Origin: Betaproteobacteria bacterium
GTDB lineage: Bacteria; Pseudomonadota; Gammaproteobacteria; Burkholderiales; Rhodocyclaceae
DNA: 64,000 bases
Reading direction: 5' to 3'
Assembly (NCBI GenBank): GCA_009781175.1
Contig: WQYQ01000003.1
Span: 124,001-188,000 of the forward strand
Position numbers and translations under genes: made by a program. The notes beneath the pieces were generated by a model. That model was not told where the DNA came from. It worked only from the letters and a program-made list of their open reading frames with translations, and did not search any database. Positions 1-8,936 of this stretch are shown piece after piece. Numbering within the stretch: the first letter of the stretch is position 1; every line of letters starts with the position of its first letter.

Positions 1-445
1 CGCCGAGCGACGAATAAACGGGGAACTGTGGTGGGGTGGTCTTGACTGTCGCCGTGAGTGGCATCGGCGCGGAGGAGTTGGCGGTATTGCCCTGAAGGAT
101 CGTGATCGTTTGCGTACCGTTCCCGCCGTCTGCGATGACGACCGGTGCGAGCGAGAAGTTGAGGCCCGCGATGCCGCTGCGGACCGGACAGCCTAGCGCC
201 TCCGGATTCGAGGTCGCGCCGTAGCCGGCCTGCTGAATGTCGCGTTGCAGCGTGAACAGCGCGAGCGAAGCGTTGACCTGTGCCTCACTGCCTCCGCTGA
301 TGGTGCGCGATTTGCCTTCGGCGAGGGTGAGCACCTGCGTAATCACGAGGACCGTCAGCATGCTGAGCAGGAGGCCGACCATCAACTCGATCAGGGTGAA
401 GCCGCGCTGTGCGTTGCGGCCCATAGGGGGGTGAATGCTCTGCAT
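1..445 (-). CDS. pilW: PilW-type minor pilin assembly protein, 3' end cut by window edge
   Basis: The reading frame starts at an ATG at 445 and runs off the window edge. About 14 residues in, it has a prepilin cleavage motif RGFTLIELMVG followed by a hydrophobic helix (LLLSMLTVLVITQVL), then SEAQVNASLALFTLQRDIQQAGYG, typical of PilW minor pseudopilins that prime type IV pilus assembly in the inner membrane. It starts 11 bases after the pilV stop, so it belongs to the same operon. The longer-than-usual leader before the motif could instead be shortened by using an in-frame ATG at 424. The C-terminus cannot be seen. Confidence 0.8.
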   Translation of the reverse strand, partial: MQSIHPPMGRNAQRGFTLIELMVGLLLSMLTVLVITQVLTLAEGKSRTISGGSEAQVNASLALFTLQRDIQQAGYGATSNPEALGCPVRSGIAGLNFSLAPVVIADGGNGTQTITILQGNTANSSAPMPLTATVKTTPPQFPVYSSLG

Positions 446-456
446 TTCAGTGGCTC

Positions 457-909
457 TCAGCTATTCGGGTTCGCCATGACGGTGGTGTGCGTGACGTACT
501 GGTGGGGTTCGCCATTGGGCGGCGTCCATGTGATGACGACCGCGACGTCGCCGGTGGTGGCATCGATGGTGAGGGTGCCAGTGCCATTGGGCAGTGAGGC
601 AGCGACCTTGTCCTGCCACGCCTTGCAACTGCTTATGCCCGCGCAGCCGGCGCCGCTGTAGTTGTTCATGTTGGGGAGGTCCGCCCACAGGCGGGCCACG
701 CCTTCGCTGGCGAGGTAGGCGGCGTCGGCGCGGAACTTGGCGTCGGTCTGCGCGCGCGTCACCGAGCTTTGCAGGCCGACCAACCCAAGTATGCCGAGCA
801 TGAAGATGAGCATGGCGACCAGCACTTCGATCAGTGCGATGCCGCGCGCCGCTTTACGGGGTGCGTGTGCGCGGGAAGAGCGAGGGAGGCGGTTCATCAT
901 GTCGTTCAT
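457..909 (-). CDS. pilV: PilV-type type IV minor pilin
   Basis: A 150-residue protein with a class III prepilin signal: a basic leader, then GIALIEVLVAMLIFMLGILGLVGLQ. The alanine in place of the usual phenylalanine or serine after the cleavage glycine is a small oddity, but Glu+5 is present. PilV is a minor pilin of the type IV pilus priming complex. The start at 909 was chosen because its ATG overlaps the TGA of the upstream fimT gene (ATGA), although a longer open frame exists upstream. pilW follows after 11 bases. Confidence 0.83.
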   Translation of the reverse strand: MNDMMNRLPRSSRAHAPRKAARGIALIEVLVAMLIFMLGILGLVGLQSSVTRAQTDAKFRADAAYLASEGVARLWADLPNMNNYSGAGCAGISSCKAWQDKVAASLPNGTGTLTIDATTGDVAVVITWTPPNGEPHQYVTHTTVMANPNS

Positions 910-1523
910 CCGCATATACGTGGATCGTTTGCGTTGGTCACGCGGGGATCGCAGAGGCGTACCCGGCCGACATTGGAGATTTCCAGCCGCAGCGCGACGT
1001 AGTTGGTGGCGCCGGACACGCCGGTGACGTCGATGCGGGTGATGGCGGACGTTCCGGATGCGGGGCGGCCAAAGCCGTTGAAGGTGATGCTCGTGGGGGG
1101 CGCGCTGCTGACCAAAGACATGTGGGGGCCGTTGCTGGCGTTGACCAAAAGCCGGCTGGTGGCGCTGCCAGCGGCGTAGCCGGTGACGATGCGCGGGGCA
1201 GTGGTGGGCGAGGGGGCCGCGCTGCACTTGCCGGTGGGATCGTCGACGCTGACGATCCACGAGGGGCTGTTGGGTGCGAGCGCGCAGGTATTGTCGAGCA
1301 CGCCCGGGTCGCTCAGGCTGACCAGGTGGAACGAGACGTTCTGGTTACGCCGCACCGCTTCGTTGCGCGCGGTTTCGATGCCGATTTGGATCGACTGCGC
1401 TGCGTTGCGGATGCGGGTGTTGTCGACCCAGCTTGCTACGGAGGGCATGGCCATCATCAGAATCAGGCCGAAGATGGCCAGGGTTACGACCATCTCGATG
1501 AGGGTGAAGCCGCGTTGTCGCAT
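906..1523 (-). CDS. fimT: FimT/GspH-type minor pilin
   Basis: A 205-residue pseudopilin that begins MRQRGFTLIEMVVTLAIFG, so the prepilin peptidase site lies within the first six residues. The C-terminal part fits the GspH/FimT family, whose members are minor subunits of type IV pili and have been linked to DNA uptake. The start at 1523 is supported by the motif position and by a ribosome binding site AAGGGGA just upstream. It lies 23 bases after pilE and overlaps pilV by four bases. Confidence 0.82.
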   Translation of the reverse strand: MRQRGFTLIEMVVTLAIFGLILMMAMPSVASWVDNTRIRNAAQSIQIGIETARNEAVRRNQNVSFHLVSLSDPGVLDNTCALAPNSPSWIVSVDDPTGKCSAAPSPTTAPRIVTGYAAGSATSRLLVNASNGPHMSLVSSAPPTSITFNGFGRPASGTSAITRIDVTGVSGATNYVALRLEISNVGRVRLCDPRVTNANDPRICG

Positions 1524-1546
1524 GTTTCCGTTCCCCTTCTGCGCGT

Positions 1547-2008
1547 TTAGCAGGTGGCGCTCTTGGTCAGCCAGCACGACGCATTGACCGTTTGTCCCTT
1601 GAACTGGGTGGTTTTGCGATTGCCGTCCTGGTCGATGGTGAAGACGTGGCCTGTGGCTGATCCGCTGCTGCCGGTGGCGGCGATGATGAAGCCTTGTCCG
1701 CCGCTATTGAGCGTGCAGGCGTAGTTGAAAAATTGGGTGGCAGTGAACGCGTTCCACTTGCTCGCGGTCGCGTCGTCGGCGCAGGCGGCATTACCGTAAT
1801 TGCGGTTGTCCTGATAGAACTGCTCCATCTTGGTGCGGAAGTCGGACAGTTGGTTGAAGGCTTCGACGATCTGGCCGCGGCGGATGTAGTCGTTGTAACT
1901 GGGCAGCGCGATCGCTGTGAGGATGCCGATAACGGCCACCACGATCATCAGTTCGATCAGTGTAAAGCCCTGCTGTTGTTGTCCGCGCGTGAAAGTCGGT
2001 TTTGTCAT
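1547..2008 (-). CDS. pilE: Type IV pilin PilE-like
   Basis: A 153-residue pilin with leader, cleavage motif QQGFTLIELMIVVAVIGIL and the conserved continuation TAIALPSYNDYIRRGQIVEA. Four cysteines occur (ADDAT region, NYACTLN, ASCWL and the terminal residue), so a C-terminal disulfide loop is likely. It resembles the PilE proteins of minor-pilin clusters rather than the major PilA, but the sequence alone does not settle which. The ATG at 2008 has an upstream GGGGAA. It is the first gene of the visible pilus operon, ahead of fimT, whereas many clusters place pilE last. Confidence 0.82.
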   Translation of the reverse strand: MTKPTFTRGQQQQGFTLIELMIVVAVIGILTAIALPSYNDYIRRGQIVEAFNQLSDFRTKMEQFYQDNRNYGNAACADDATASKWNAFTATQFFNYACTLNSGGQGFIIAATGSSGSATGHVFTIDQDGNRKTTQFKGQTVNASCWLTKSATC

Positions 2009-2260
2009 TTGGTTTCCCCGGTTCGCGCACATCGCGCGGGTTCTGGCTGGATTGGTTCGTGCGTAGCGTATCCGAACCAACGGCGGGAAAACCGGCGCTT
2101 TGAGACGCCCTCCGACCAGCGGCCGTTTAGGTGCGATCAACGCGCGGCAAGCCGTGGCGCGGTGTGCGTTTTCTCACAAACTGGGCAGCGTGCCGTCGGA
2201 TTGGCGAACGGTCAGCCAGCGGGGTAAGCTCCCACGAACTATGAACAGGCTCCGAAAGCG

Positions 2261-2872
2261 ATGAAAGAAATATTCGAACGGCCCGGACCGCTCGCCTGGG
2301 GCGTTTGTATTTCGATCCTGGTGCATAGCGGCCTACTGGCGATGCATTTCAGCGGTGGGCGTGCGCGTCCAGCGGCGCAGCTTGCGCAAACACTCGAAGT
2401 GCATCTGGCTCAAGCGCGTCGTCCGGAGATCCAGGCGCCTGTGCCGGCGGCGGTTGAGCCGCCGCCGCGGCGCGAGATTCCGCCCGAGCCAGAACCGGTG
2501 CCGCAGCCCGTGCCGCCGGCTGCCGCAGCGGCGGAATCCGAGTCTCCAATCGCGTTTGAACCGCTGTATATCGACGCCAAGAATCTGAGCGAACGCCCGC
2601 GTTTCGTGGACGACCTGTTTTTCGAGGCGGCCGACGCGGCGCGCGTTGCGGCGCTCGGCGAACTCGACGTCCAATTCTTTATTTCAAACAGCGGGGTCAT
2701 TGACCGGGTGCAGGTGGACGGTCTGGCAGCCAGCGAGGCCGACAAGGAATGGCTGGCCGGGCTGCTTCAGCGGCAGAGACTGCTGCCGGGACGCCTCGGA
2801 AACGCGCCCGTGCGCAGCCGCTGGCATATCCAGATCAACCCGGCGGATGCGAGCGCGCCCGCAGCTAACTGA
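2261..2872 (+). CDS. TonB-like periplasmic protein
   Basis: A 203-residue protein with one N-terminal membrane segment (about residues 13-32, WGVCISILVHSGLLAMHF), a Pro/Ala/Glu-rich linker (about 60-95, with PEPEPVPQPVPP) and a C-terminal domain of about 75 residues containing LDVQFFISNSGVIDRVQVDG. This is the architecture of TonB-type energy transducers that span the periplasm, though the classic TonB YP motif is not obvious. No exbB/exbD is nearby. It is divergent from the pilin operon and convergent with the AAA operon. Confidence 0.6.
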   Translation: MKEIFERPGPLAWGVCISILVHSGLLAMHFSGGRARPAAQLAQTLEVHLAQARRPEIQAPVPAAVEPPPRREIPPEPEPVPQPVPPAAAAAESESPIAFEPLYIDAKNLSERPRFVDDLFFEAADAARVAALGELDVQFFISNSGVIDRVQVDGLAASEADKEWLAGLLQRQRLLPGRLGNAPVRSRWHIQINPADASAPAAN

Positions 2873-2962
2873 GCGCGGAAGACGGTATCTACGCGGGCTT
2901 GTTTGACTTTCCGAAGTCAGAAGTAATGGGCATGCATTTTGCCCAGCCAGGACAGGCGTGAT

Positions 2963-4516
2963 TTACGTTAGCACAACTCTGCGTGCGCGTGACTGCATTC
3001 CCTGGCCGCCGATTGGTTGTCCGGATGCGGGTACGGCGCGGTCGCGTCCCCAGGCGCGGATCGACTCGATTTGTTCCGGGCTGGTTTTCGATAGAGGCAC
3101 GACATTGTGAAAGCTGCGGCGGAAAAGGTCGTCCGATACGGCGGAGTCGCCGCTGAGGAATGCTTCTTTTACCACTTCACGCACAGCCGATTCCAGGTCG
3201 GAACCAGCAAAGCCCTCTGACGCTTCGACCAACTCGTTCATCAGCGTAGCGCTGAGTTCCGACCTCAAGCCGCGGTTGACGTAAATGCCAATGATTTCGC
3301 GGCGTTCATCCGGACTTGGCAAATCCACAAAAAACAGTTCGTCGAAGCGGCCGCGACGCAGCAGTTCCGGCGGCAGGCGGGATACATCGTTAGCCGTTGC
3401 AACAACGAATACACGCGAACGCGCCTCTTGAAGCCAGTACAGAAATTGACCAACAAGGCGTGTCGATGTGCCGCCATCGCCTGCCCCTTGCGCGCCAGCC
3501 AGTCCTTTTTCGATTTCGTCGATCCAGAGTACACAAGGCGCTACGTGATCGGCTGTTATGAGGGCGTCTTTTAGACGGCCTTCGCTTTGGCCTAAATATT
3601 GGCCGTGGATCGTTGACAGATCCAGACGGTACAAAGGCAGCTTCCAGTTGTATGCAATGGCTTTGGCTGACAGCGATTTTCCGCAACCGGGCACGCCAAC
3701 CAGCAGAACTCCCCGCGGCGGGCGGATGCCGCGCTCGCGTAGATCGGCAGTCAACAGCGGGCGCTCCTTGTCGAGCCACGCTTTAAGCCCCCCCAGACCG
3801 CCTACGTTCATTTCGGATGCACGCACTTGCACGCGCTCGATTCCGGAAATGTCTGAGAAGATTCTGTCCTTGGCTTGTGTTAACTCAGCCAGATCGTCTT
3901 TCACGATACTGCCATTCGCCAGCAGTGTCGCCACGATGTTTTCGGCCTCAATTCGTGACACGCCGGCAAGAATCGCCGCGGCTTCGCGTTCGTCGGCATC
4001 ATCCCATTCGATCCGGTAGTCGGCGCGGTATGCGCCGATCTGTTCGTGGATGATTTCGAGCATTTCGTCTTCTGTCGGCGCTGACAGGGTTAGTGACATA
4101 CCCAGGCGCTGTAACTGGCTCCATACGGGTTTTGTCGTAATAATGACTACCACGCCGCCGTGTTCCGCTGCCAGCATTACGGTGTCTTGCAATTGACGCG
4201 CAAACGGCGTGTCGTCTTCGCAGTCGGGCGACTCGGTCAGTACAAAAGTCAGATTTTGCCGTTGTGAAATCTGCTGGTTTGCGTGGTCAAGCGCGCCAAC
4301 CACTGAGCGGTCTTCATTGGTAACGCGATTGCTCATCAACTCTTTTGTGCCCTGCGACAATGTATGAACATAGACTGGCGCATTGCTGAGACTCTTGGTA
4401 ATTTCGCGCAAGATATCAAGCACGCGTGAGCGTTCCGGGCTGCGAATCGAAATGAAAGGCACGCGCGCTTTCAGATAGCGGGTCAAGGTGTTGCGGAATT
4501 CTTTGGTATCACTCAC
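2963..4516 (-). CDS. Ycf46-like AAA+ ATPase, last gene of a five-gene operon
   Basis: A 517-residue ATPase. The N-terminal half (about 1-200) has the [20 protein letters not shown] pattern of Ycf46-type proteins, where the N-terminal region looks like a decayed second ATPase. The C-terminal half is a classical AAA module: Walker A GVPGCGKS, Walker [12 protein letters not shown], sensor [23 protein letters not shown] with the arginine fingers, and an [13 protein letters not shown] sensor-2 helix. AAA proteins of this class remodel or unfold partner proteins. It is 12 bases after the 188-residue gene. What substrate it acts on is unknown; the operon partners are the natural guess. Confidence 0.8.
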   Translation of the reverse strand: MSDTKEFRNTLTRYLKARVPFISIRSPERSRVLDILREITKSLSNAPVYVHTLSQGTKELMSNRVTNEDRSVVGALDHANQQISQRQNLTFVLTESPDCEDDTPFARQLQDTVMLAAEHGGVVVIITTKPVWSQLQRLGMSLTLSAPTEDEMLEIIHEQIGAYRADYRIEWDDADEREAAAILAGVSRIEAENIVATLLANGSIVKDDLAELTQAKDRIFSDISGIERVQVRASEMNVGGLGGLKAWLDKERPLLTADLRERGIRPPRGVLLVGVPGCGKSLSAKAIAYNWKLPLYRLDLSTIHGQYLGQSEGRLKDALITADHVAPCVLWIDEIEKGLAGAQGAGDGGTSTRLVGQFLYWLQEARSRVFVVATANDVSRLPPELLRRGRFDELFFVDLPSPDERREIIGIYVNRGLRSELSATLMNELVEASEGFAGSDLESAVREVVKEAFLSGDSAVSDDLFRRSFHNVVPLSKTSPEQIESIRAWGRDRAVPASGQPIGGQGMQSRARRVVLT

Positions 4517-4528
4517 GGCAGGATCAGA

Positions 4529-5095
4529 TCAGGCAAGAATATTGCGACGCCGCGCTGGTGTTCCAGCGACGGCGGAGGATGAGGAAGGTGAAGCGGCGGC
4601 CGGATCGCTATTGCCGGTGAGCCGGATATTTGCATCGGCTGTTGCCACGACCGTGTAGCGCAATAGAGTATTCTGACGAACGATGTTGGCAATCTGGCCG
4701 CTGTGGTCACGCTTGGCGCTATCTTCCAGCGATTGTTGCGTCGTTTGGGCGTATTGCTGCACGAATCCTTCCAGGCTTTTGCGTAGTTCCTCCGGGAAGG
4801 CCGGCAGCGAAGCGAGCCGATGCGTTGTTGCCAGTTTCTGGCGTGCATCAAGCAAGGCGCGGGAAAGACTCGTCGCGTCAGCGCCAAGACGTAACGAGCG
4901 TGACAAAGAATCCGCTACGCGCTTGAGACGCATGTCTATCGTTTCGCTGATGCGACGGGCAAACAGCGGCGCCACGCCGCCTTGCCAGCTTAATGTACCG
5001 GCACGCATTACGGCGAGCATATCGCCATCACAATCGCCAGCCTCGAAACGATCAAGGCAGGCAGACCATTGCGCATATGTTGTTGGAATATCCAT
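4529..5095 (-). CDS. Uncharacterised 188-residue protein of the AAA operon
   Basis: I do not recognise this family. It starts MDIPTTYAQWSACLDRFEAG, is predicted mostly helical (residues 40-130 contain long amphipathic stretches such as ETIDMRLKRVADSLSRSLRL), and ends in a Ser/Ala/Pro-rich, probably disordered tail with a basic ARRRNILA terminus. No signal peptide or membrane segment is seen. It is 4 bases after the 62-residue gene and 12 bases before the AAA ATPase, so co-translation with both is likely. It may be an adaptor for the ATPase, which is inference from position only. Confidence 0.6.
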   Translation of the reverse strand: MDIPTTYAQWSACLDRFEAGDCDGDMLAVMRAGTLSWQGGVAPLFARRISETIDMRLKRVADSLSRSLRLGADATSLSRALLDARQKLATTHRLASLPAFPEELRKSLEGFVQQYAQTTQQSLEDSAKRDHSGQIANIVRQNTLLRYTVVATADANIRLTGNSDPAAASPSSSSAVAGTPARRRNILA

Positions 5096-5099
5096 CGGA

Positions 5100-5288
5100 T
5101 CAGACAGCCGCTTGCTTGACTCTGCGCACGAATGGCGCTTCCGGCAGCAGATCCCATTCGGGTAGTGCGCCTGCCAATACTTCGTTGAGCGGACGTTCGA
5201 ATGCGCCTGGCGTTGTTTGTGTTTGTGCGGACTCAGTGCTCTGGGGCGCTGGTGCAGTCTGATTGTCAGACAGGATTTGGCGGCTCAT
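5100..5288 (-). CDS. Small 62-residue protein of the AAA operon
   Basis: A short, polar protein with a disordered Gln/Thr/Pro-rich N-terminus and a conserved-looking second half (FERPLNEVLAGALPEWDLLP followed by FVRRVKQ). It has no membrane segment. Its position between two tightly packed genes (26 and 4 bases away) and an upstream ATG with normal codon use argue that it is real despite its size. It could be a docking peptide or small subunit. I know of no family to place it in. Confidence 0.5.
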   Translation of the reverse strand: MSRQILSDNQTAPAPQSTESAQTQTTPGAFERPLNEVLAGALPEWDLLPEAPFVRRVKQAAV

Positions 5289-5314
5289 GGCAGGTTCCTG
5301 GTCAGTAAAATTAC

Positions 5315-7030
5315 TCAGGCAGTCGGGATAACACGGCGCGCGTTATCGTGCGAAGCAAGAACATATTGGTCAGGCGAAATACTGTCGATGAATTGTGTTA
5401 CCGCCTCTGCTCGCGCATCACGGCGCGCGAGATCCCGGCGCCATTCGACCAATTCGGCCAACGTTGCTTTGAGCGCTTGTTCACACTGCTCTTTTTTCTT
5501 TGCAGCGGCTTCTTTCAGTTGGGCGCGTGTTTTGTCAATTTTGTTTTTTTGGATGAAAAACCAGCCCAGGGAAAAGGCCCCGACCAATGCTGCGATCCAG
5601 CCGCCCGAAATCGAGAACAGCAACATCAGCACGCCAAAAACGACGGAAAACCAGTGGATCGCGCTTAATTTGAACGTAGCCAGCACCCTGTCGCGCTCGG
5701 CGTCGAGATACTGCCCCAGTGATGGCAGTAGCTCTGCTTCGTTGTCGCCCTTGCTGGTATCGCCATTCCAGCCTTCAATCAATAGCGCGACATTGGTTGG
5801 AACGTGAGCGCGGAACGATGTTGTCAGATCATCGTGCGCCTCGCGGATCCAGGTGCGCGAAAGCGCTGTGGCGTAGCGTTGCGTTGCGCGGGTCGCATGG
5901 CTCAGTTCGGGTGTCATGGCTGCATTGGTCAGCAATTGTGTGAAGCTGACCTGCTCGTCCAGCGCCTTTACTTCCAGAGCTTGCAGGCTTTCGGCTGCCT
6001 GACGGTTACCGGCCTGTTCGATGATCAATTGATTCAAGCGATCTTCGCGACGCAGGGGTAGCTCCTCGTCATCGAAATTTTTTACCAGTGAATCAAGCAA
6101 ATTATCCACAGCCACTTCAACGTTGCGCGCAGGGGTGAGCGGGCCGTCGAAGATGCCGGTGAAATGATTCAATATCGCCTCATGCAATTCGGCCTGTCTC
6201 AGGGAAAGATTTAGATTGTTCCAGGTCGGGCTGAAGCGTTTCAGGTGGCTGTAGGTTGCGGCGTGATCGGTGCCAGGTAATTTTATGAGCAGGCCATCCT
6301 TCCATTGCTGGCGTTGTGCGTCGATAAAACCAGCTTGCAATGACAATTCTTCGATCCAGCTTTCGATGCGGCGCGTGCATTGCAGGCGCACTTCGCCGCC
6401 GAAAATTCCCCCTGCGAGCGCATCGACCAGAACGACGCTCTGGCGATCCAGCAATTTCGGGTCCTGCATTGCGAAGTAGCGATCCAGCCACGTGCGGCAG
6501 GCATTGGCGCGACCGGCGCGTCGGGCAATCAGGGCGAAAAACAATGAAGTTTTTTCGTCGTCACGGCGCAAGGCTTCTGTCAGTGCGCGCCTGGAGAGAT
6601 CCTTCTGGTCGCTGAACCATGCCGCCAGCGCCACAAGGGCGGGCGCCAGCCAGTAGCGGGGTGCGGAAAGCATCAGTCCTTCTGTGGCGGCTTTAATTGT
6701 TTCGGCGCGCACAACATTCACATCGGCGGCTTGCAAAATGCCGGTCGCTTGCCGGCGAACTTCGGCGTAGTAACCGAAGTCTGTTTCCAGTTTCTGGCGC
6801 ACCTTGATCTGGCGGGTTTCGGCGAGTGCAAGTTCTTTGGCGCGCAGATCGGCGGCGACGAATTTCAGAAAAGCTTCTTCCAGGCGCGCGAGGTTCGAGC
6901 GCGTGTCAGAAACTTCTGCTCCAACGCTATTAACCTGCGCCGAAACGGTTGAAATGTCCTGATTGACGCTGCGTAGCGCATTGAAGATGAAGGTCAGATC
7001 GGCAGCTTGGATGATGCGTTCTGTGCTCAT
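5315..7030 (-). CDS. Uncharacterised 571-residue membrane-anchored coiled-coil protein
   Basis: The N-terminus (about residues 15-75) is a coiled coil (ALRSVNQDISTVSAQVNSV). A long helical middle region contains LSAPRYWLAPALVALAAWFSDQKD, whose Ala/Leu pattern may be a soluble helix bundle rather than a membrane segment. Two adjacent hydrophobic helices follow at about 459-495 (WFSVVFGVLMLLFSISGG and WIAALVGAFSLGWFF), then a Lys/Glu/Ala-rich coiled coil (KTRAQLKEAAAKKKEQCEQ). It is 20 bases after the upstream gene. It looks like the scaffold or membrane anchor of the operon product. Family unrecognised. Confidence 0.62.
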   Translation of the reverse strand: MSTERIIQAADLTFIFNALRSVNQDISTVSAQVNSVGAEVSDTRSNLARLEEAFLKFVAADLRAKELALAETRQIKVRQKLETDFGYYAEVRRQATGILQAADVNVVRAETIKAATEGLMLSAPRYWLAPALVALAAWFSDQKDLSRRALTEALRRDDEKTSLFFALIARRAGRANACRTWLDRYFAMQDPKLLDRQSVVLVDALAGGIFGGEVRLQCTRRIESWIEELSLQAGFIDAQRQQWKDGLLIKLPGTDHAATYSHLKRFSPTWNNLNLSLRQAELHEAILNHFTGIFDGPLTPARNVEVAVDNLLDSLVKNFDDEELPLRREDRLNQLIIEQAGNRQAAESLQALEVKALDEQVSFTQLLTNAAMTPELSHATRATQRYATALSRTWIREAHDDLTTSFRAHVPTNVALLIEGWNGDTSKGDNEAELLPSLGQYLDAERDRVLATFKLSAIHWFSVVFGVLMLLFSISGGWIAALVGAFSLGWFFIQKNKIDKTRAQLKEAAAKKKEQCEQALKATLAELVEWRRDLARRDARAEAVTQFIDSISPDQYVLASHDNARRVIPTA

Positions 7031-7050
7031 AGTGTCAATTCTATGTTGGC

Positions 7051-7521
7051 CTAATCCTTGACAATGGAAGTATCGCCGCGTGGTGTGACGGCGATGATTT
7101 TATCCGTATAGACTTCGACGAATTCATAGTACGGGTTACCTGCGAGCACACGCCCTTTTTCCAGCATGGGCGGCATCGCTTCATGACGTTTATAGTGGGT
7201 GATGATGTTGCCGAGCCGGTCGAGTGAGTGAACCTCATAGGGTTCACCAAGATAGCACTTGGCTACGATGCCCACAGGGAGTGAGTCAATTGCGATTTCA
7301 GGGAATTCGGCGCGTATGGCATCAACGAGCGCATCGACGGCCTGGCGGTTCCGTGTATGCCCCCCCGCGTCAAGCTTGCGTATGGCTTCGAGATAAGCAG
7401 AAGAACGTTGCAGGCGCAGCCGGGCATCGATTTGTGCTTGCGAGATAATCAGCGCAGTCTTGGGCGCCGTTGTCAGCAAGGTGGCGGTCGTGGTACCAGG
7501 CGTCAATAGTTTTCTGATCAT
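7051..7521 (-). CDS. Uncharacterised 156-residue protein, first gene of the AAA operon
   Basis: Start chosen at the ATG at 7521 (MIRKLLTPG), because the longer frame to 7593 begins in a Pro/Cys-rich stretch without a clear ribosome site. The first 30 residues are Ala/Thr-rich and weakly hydrophobic. The body contains HTRNRQAVDALVDAIRAEFPEI, VGIVAKCYLGEPYEVHSLD and HYKRHEAMPPMLEKGRVLA. The last stretch, NPYYEFVEVYTDKIIAV, looks like a small beta-rich domain. It probably marks the 5' end of the operon. Function unknown. Confidence 0.5.
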   Translation of the reverse strand: MIRKLLTPGTTTATLLTTAPKTALIISQAQIDARLRLQRSSAYLEAIRKLDAGGHTRNRQAVDALVDAIRAEFPEIAIDSLPVGIVAKCYLGEPYEVHSLDRLGNIITHYKRHEAMPPMLEKGRVLAGNPYYEFVEVYTDKIIAVTPRGDTSIVKD

Positions 7522-7800
7522 AATGGCTTGAGCGGCAAGGTGCGGTAAGCCCGGCATTCTAGCGCACAGGCCGGGGTGCGCCTGCCTCAACACATCGGCG
7601 GTTCAGAATAGAAAAATTGTCCTTTCCGTCTGTAATCGGGTTCATTCCTTTATCTGCCTCCAAAACGTTGGGGTTTGCTACGCTCACGCTGGCTATGCTC
7701 TATCGGCGAGTAGCTTGAGCTTGCGTTAAAGTATCGCTTTCGCGGTCGCACAACCGGCCGTTTTTTTGTGCCCTGCGCAGGGCTGGTTCCGGAGAATGGA
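7522..7800. other. Intergenic region between the AAA operon and tsaB
   Basis: About 280 bases that should carry the divergent promoters of the AAA operon and tsaB. At 7668-7690 it contains GTTGGGGTTTGCTACGCTCA, which resembles half of the Y-REP type repeat at 32276. A short hairpin GCCCTGCGCAGGGC lies at 7771-7784 just before the tsaB ribosome site. No gene is seen. Confidence 0.4.
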
Positions 7801-8487
7801 ATGAATCTCCTCGCGCTCGAAACCGCGACGGACACGGTATCCATCGGCCTCCTCGCCGGAGGCGTGATTGCGACGCAGACGCTGGCGGATGCGGGGGCGC
7901 GTTCGTCCGAGCGGATTCTTGCCGAACTTTCCGGCCTGCTCGCGGGCCGTGGCCTGCGCCTGAAGGATTTCGATGCCATCGCCTACGATTGCGGCCCCGG
8001 CGCTTTTACCGCATTGCGCAGCGGTTGCGCGATCGCGAAGGCGCTGGCGCTAGCGGCGGAACTGCCGATGATCGCCGTGTCTTCCCTCGAAGCCCTGGCG
8101 GCGGGGGAAACGGCCAATAAGGTGTGGGCGGCGCTCGATGCGCGGATGGGTGGAATCTACGCCGCGGGCTTTGTCCGCACGCGGGACGGCTGGCGCATGG
8201 AAACGCCGATCCTGTGCCGTGCGCCGGCCGATATGCGCGTCGAAGGAGAAGGCTGGGTCGGCGTCGGCACGGGCTTCGCGGTAGCCGACGGCGCGCTTGT
8301 GGCGGCGAATCCCGGCGTATTCGCGGAGTTTGCCGCGGAGCGCATTCCCGATGCGCGTGGCTTGCTTACGCAAGCAGAACTGAAGTTCGCCGCCGGTCTG
8401 CTGCTCGATCCGGCTGCGGCGCAATTGACTTACGTGCGCGACAAGGTTGCCCTGACCACCCGCGAACGCGAACAGGCTCGCACATGA
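7801..8487 (+). CDS. tsaB: tRNA threonylcarbamoyladenosine biosynthesis protein TsaB
   Basis: A 228-residue member of the ASKHA-fold TsaB family. It partners with TsaD and TsaE to transfer the threonylcarbamoyl group to A37 of ANN-reading tRNAs. The N-terminus MNLLALETATDTVSIGL is characteristic, as is the YDCGPGAFTALRSGCAIAKALA segment. The ATG at 7801 has GGAG eleven bases upstream, so the in-frame extension to 7768 is rejected. It overlaps rimI by four bases (ATGA), an arrangement found in many proteobacteria. Confidence 0.93.
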   Translation: MNLLALETATDTVSIGLLAGGVIATQTLADAGARSSERILAELSGLLAGRGLRLKDFDAIAYDCGPGAFTALRSGCAIAKALALAAELPMIAVSSLEALAAGETANKVWAALDARMGGIYAAGFVRTRDGWRMETPILCRAPADMRVEGEGWVGVGTGFAVADGALVAANPGVFAEFAAERIPDARGLLTQAELKFAAGLLLDPAAAQLTYVRDKVALTTREREQART

Positions 8488-8936
8488 CTGAAACGCTTGT
8501 GATCCGGATGATGGAGGAGGGCGATCTCGCGCGGGTCGTTGAACTCGAACGCGAGTTGCAGCACTTCCCCTGGAGCGAGACGCATTTTCGCGATTCGCTC
8601 GGAGCCGGCCATTACGCCTGGGTCGTCGAAGCGGAAGGGTGGCCGGTGGCGTTCGCGGTTGTGATGCTGGTGGTCGATGAGGCGCATCTGCTCGATATTG
8701 GCGTCGCGCGCGATTTCCAGCACCAGGGTATCGCCAGACGCCTGCTGGATCACATCTACGCATGTGTAAACGAAGTTGGTGCCGTTTGGATCTTGCTTGA
8801 AGTGCGGCCGTCGAACGAGGTTGCGCTGAACGTCTACGAACGCCAGGGTTTCAGCCGGATTGGCCGCCGCAAGGACTATTACCCGGCCGCGCAAGGGCGC
8901 GAGGACGCAATCGTGATGACGAAGCATCTGCCATGA
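8484..8936 (+). CDS. rimI: Ribosomal protein S18-alanine N-acetyltransferase RimI
   Basis: A 150-residue GNAT acetyltransferase that modifies the N-terminal alanine of ribosomal protein S18. The acetyl-CoA binding loop QHQGIA lies at 79-84, preceded by LLDIGVARDF. The C-terminal VRPSNEVALNVYERQGFSRIGRRKDYY is highly typical of RimI. It is fused translationally to both neighbours by ATGA overlaps (tsaB upstream, UDG downstream), so the three proteins are made from one message. Confidence 0.92.
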   Translation: MTETLVIRMMEEGDLARVVELERELQHFPWSETHFRDSLGAGHYAWVVEAEGWPVAFAVVMLVVDEAHLLDIGVARDFQHQGIARRLLDHIYACVNEVGAVWILLEVRPSNEVALNVYERQGFSRIGRRKDYYPAAQGREDAIVMTKHLP

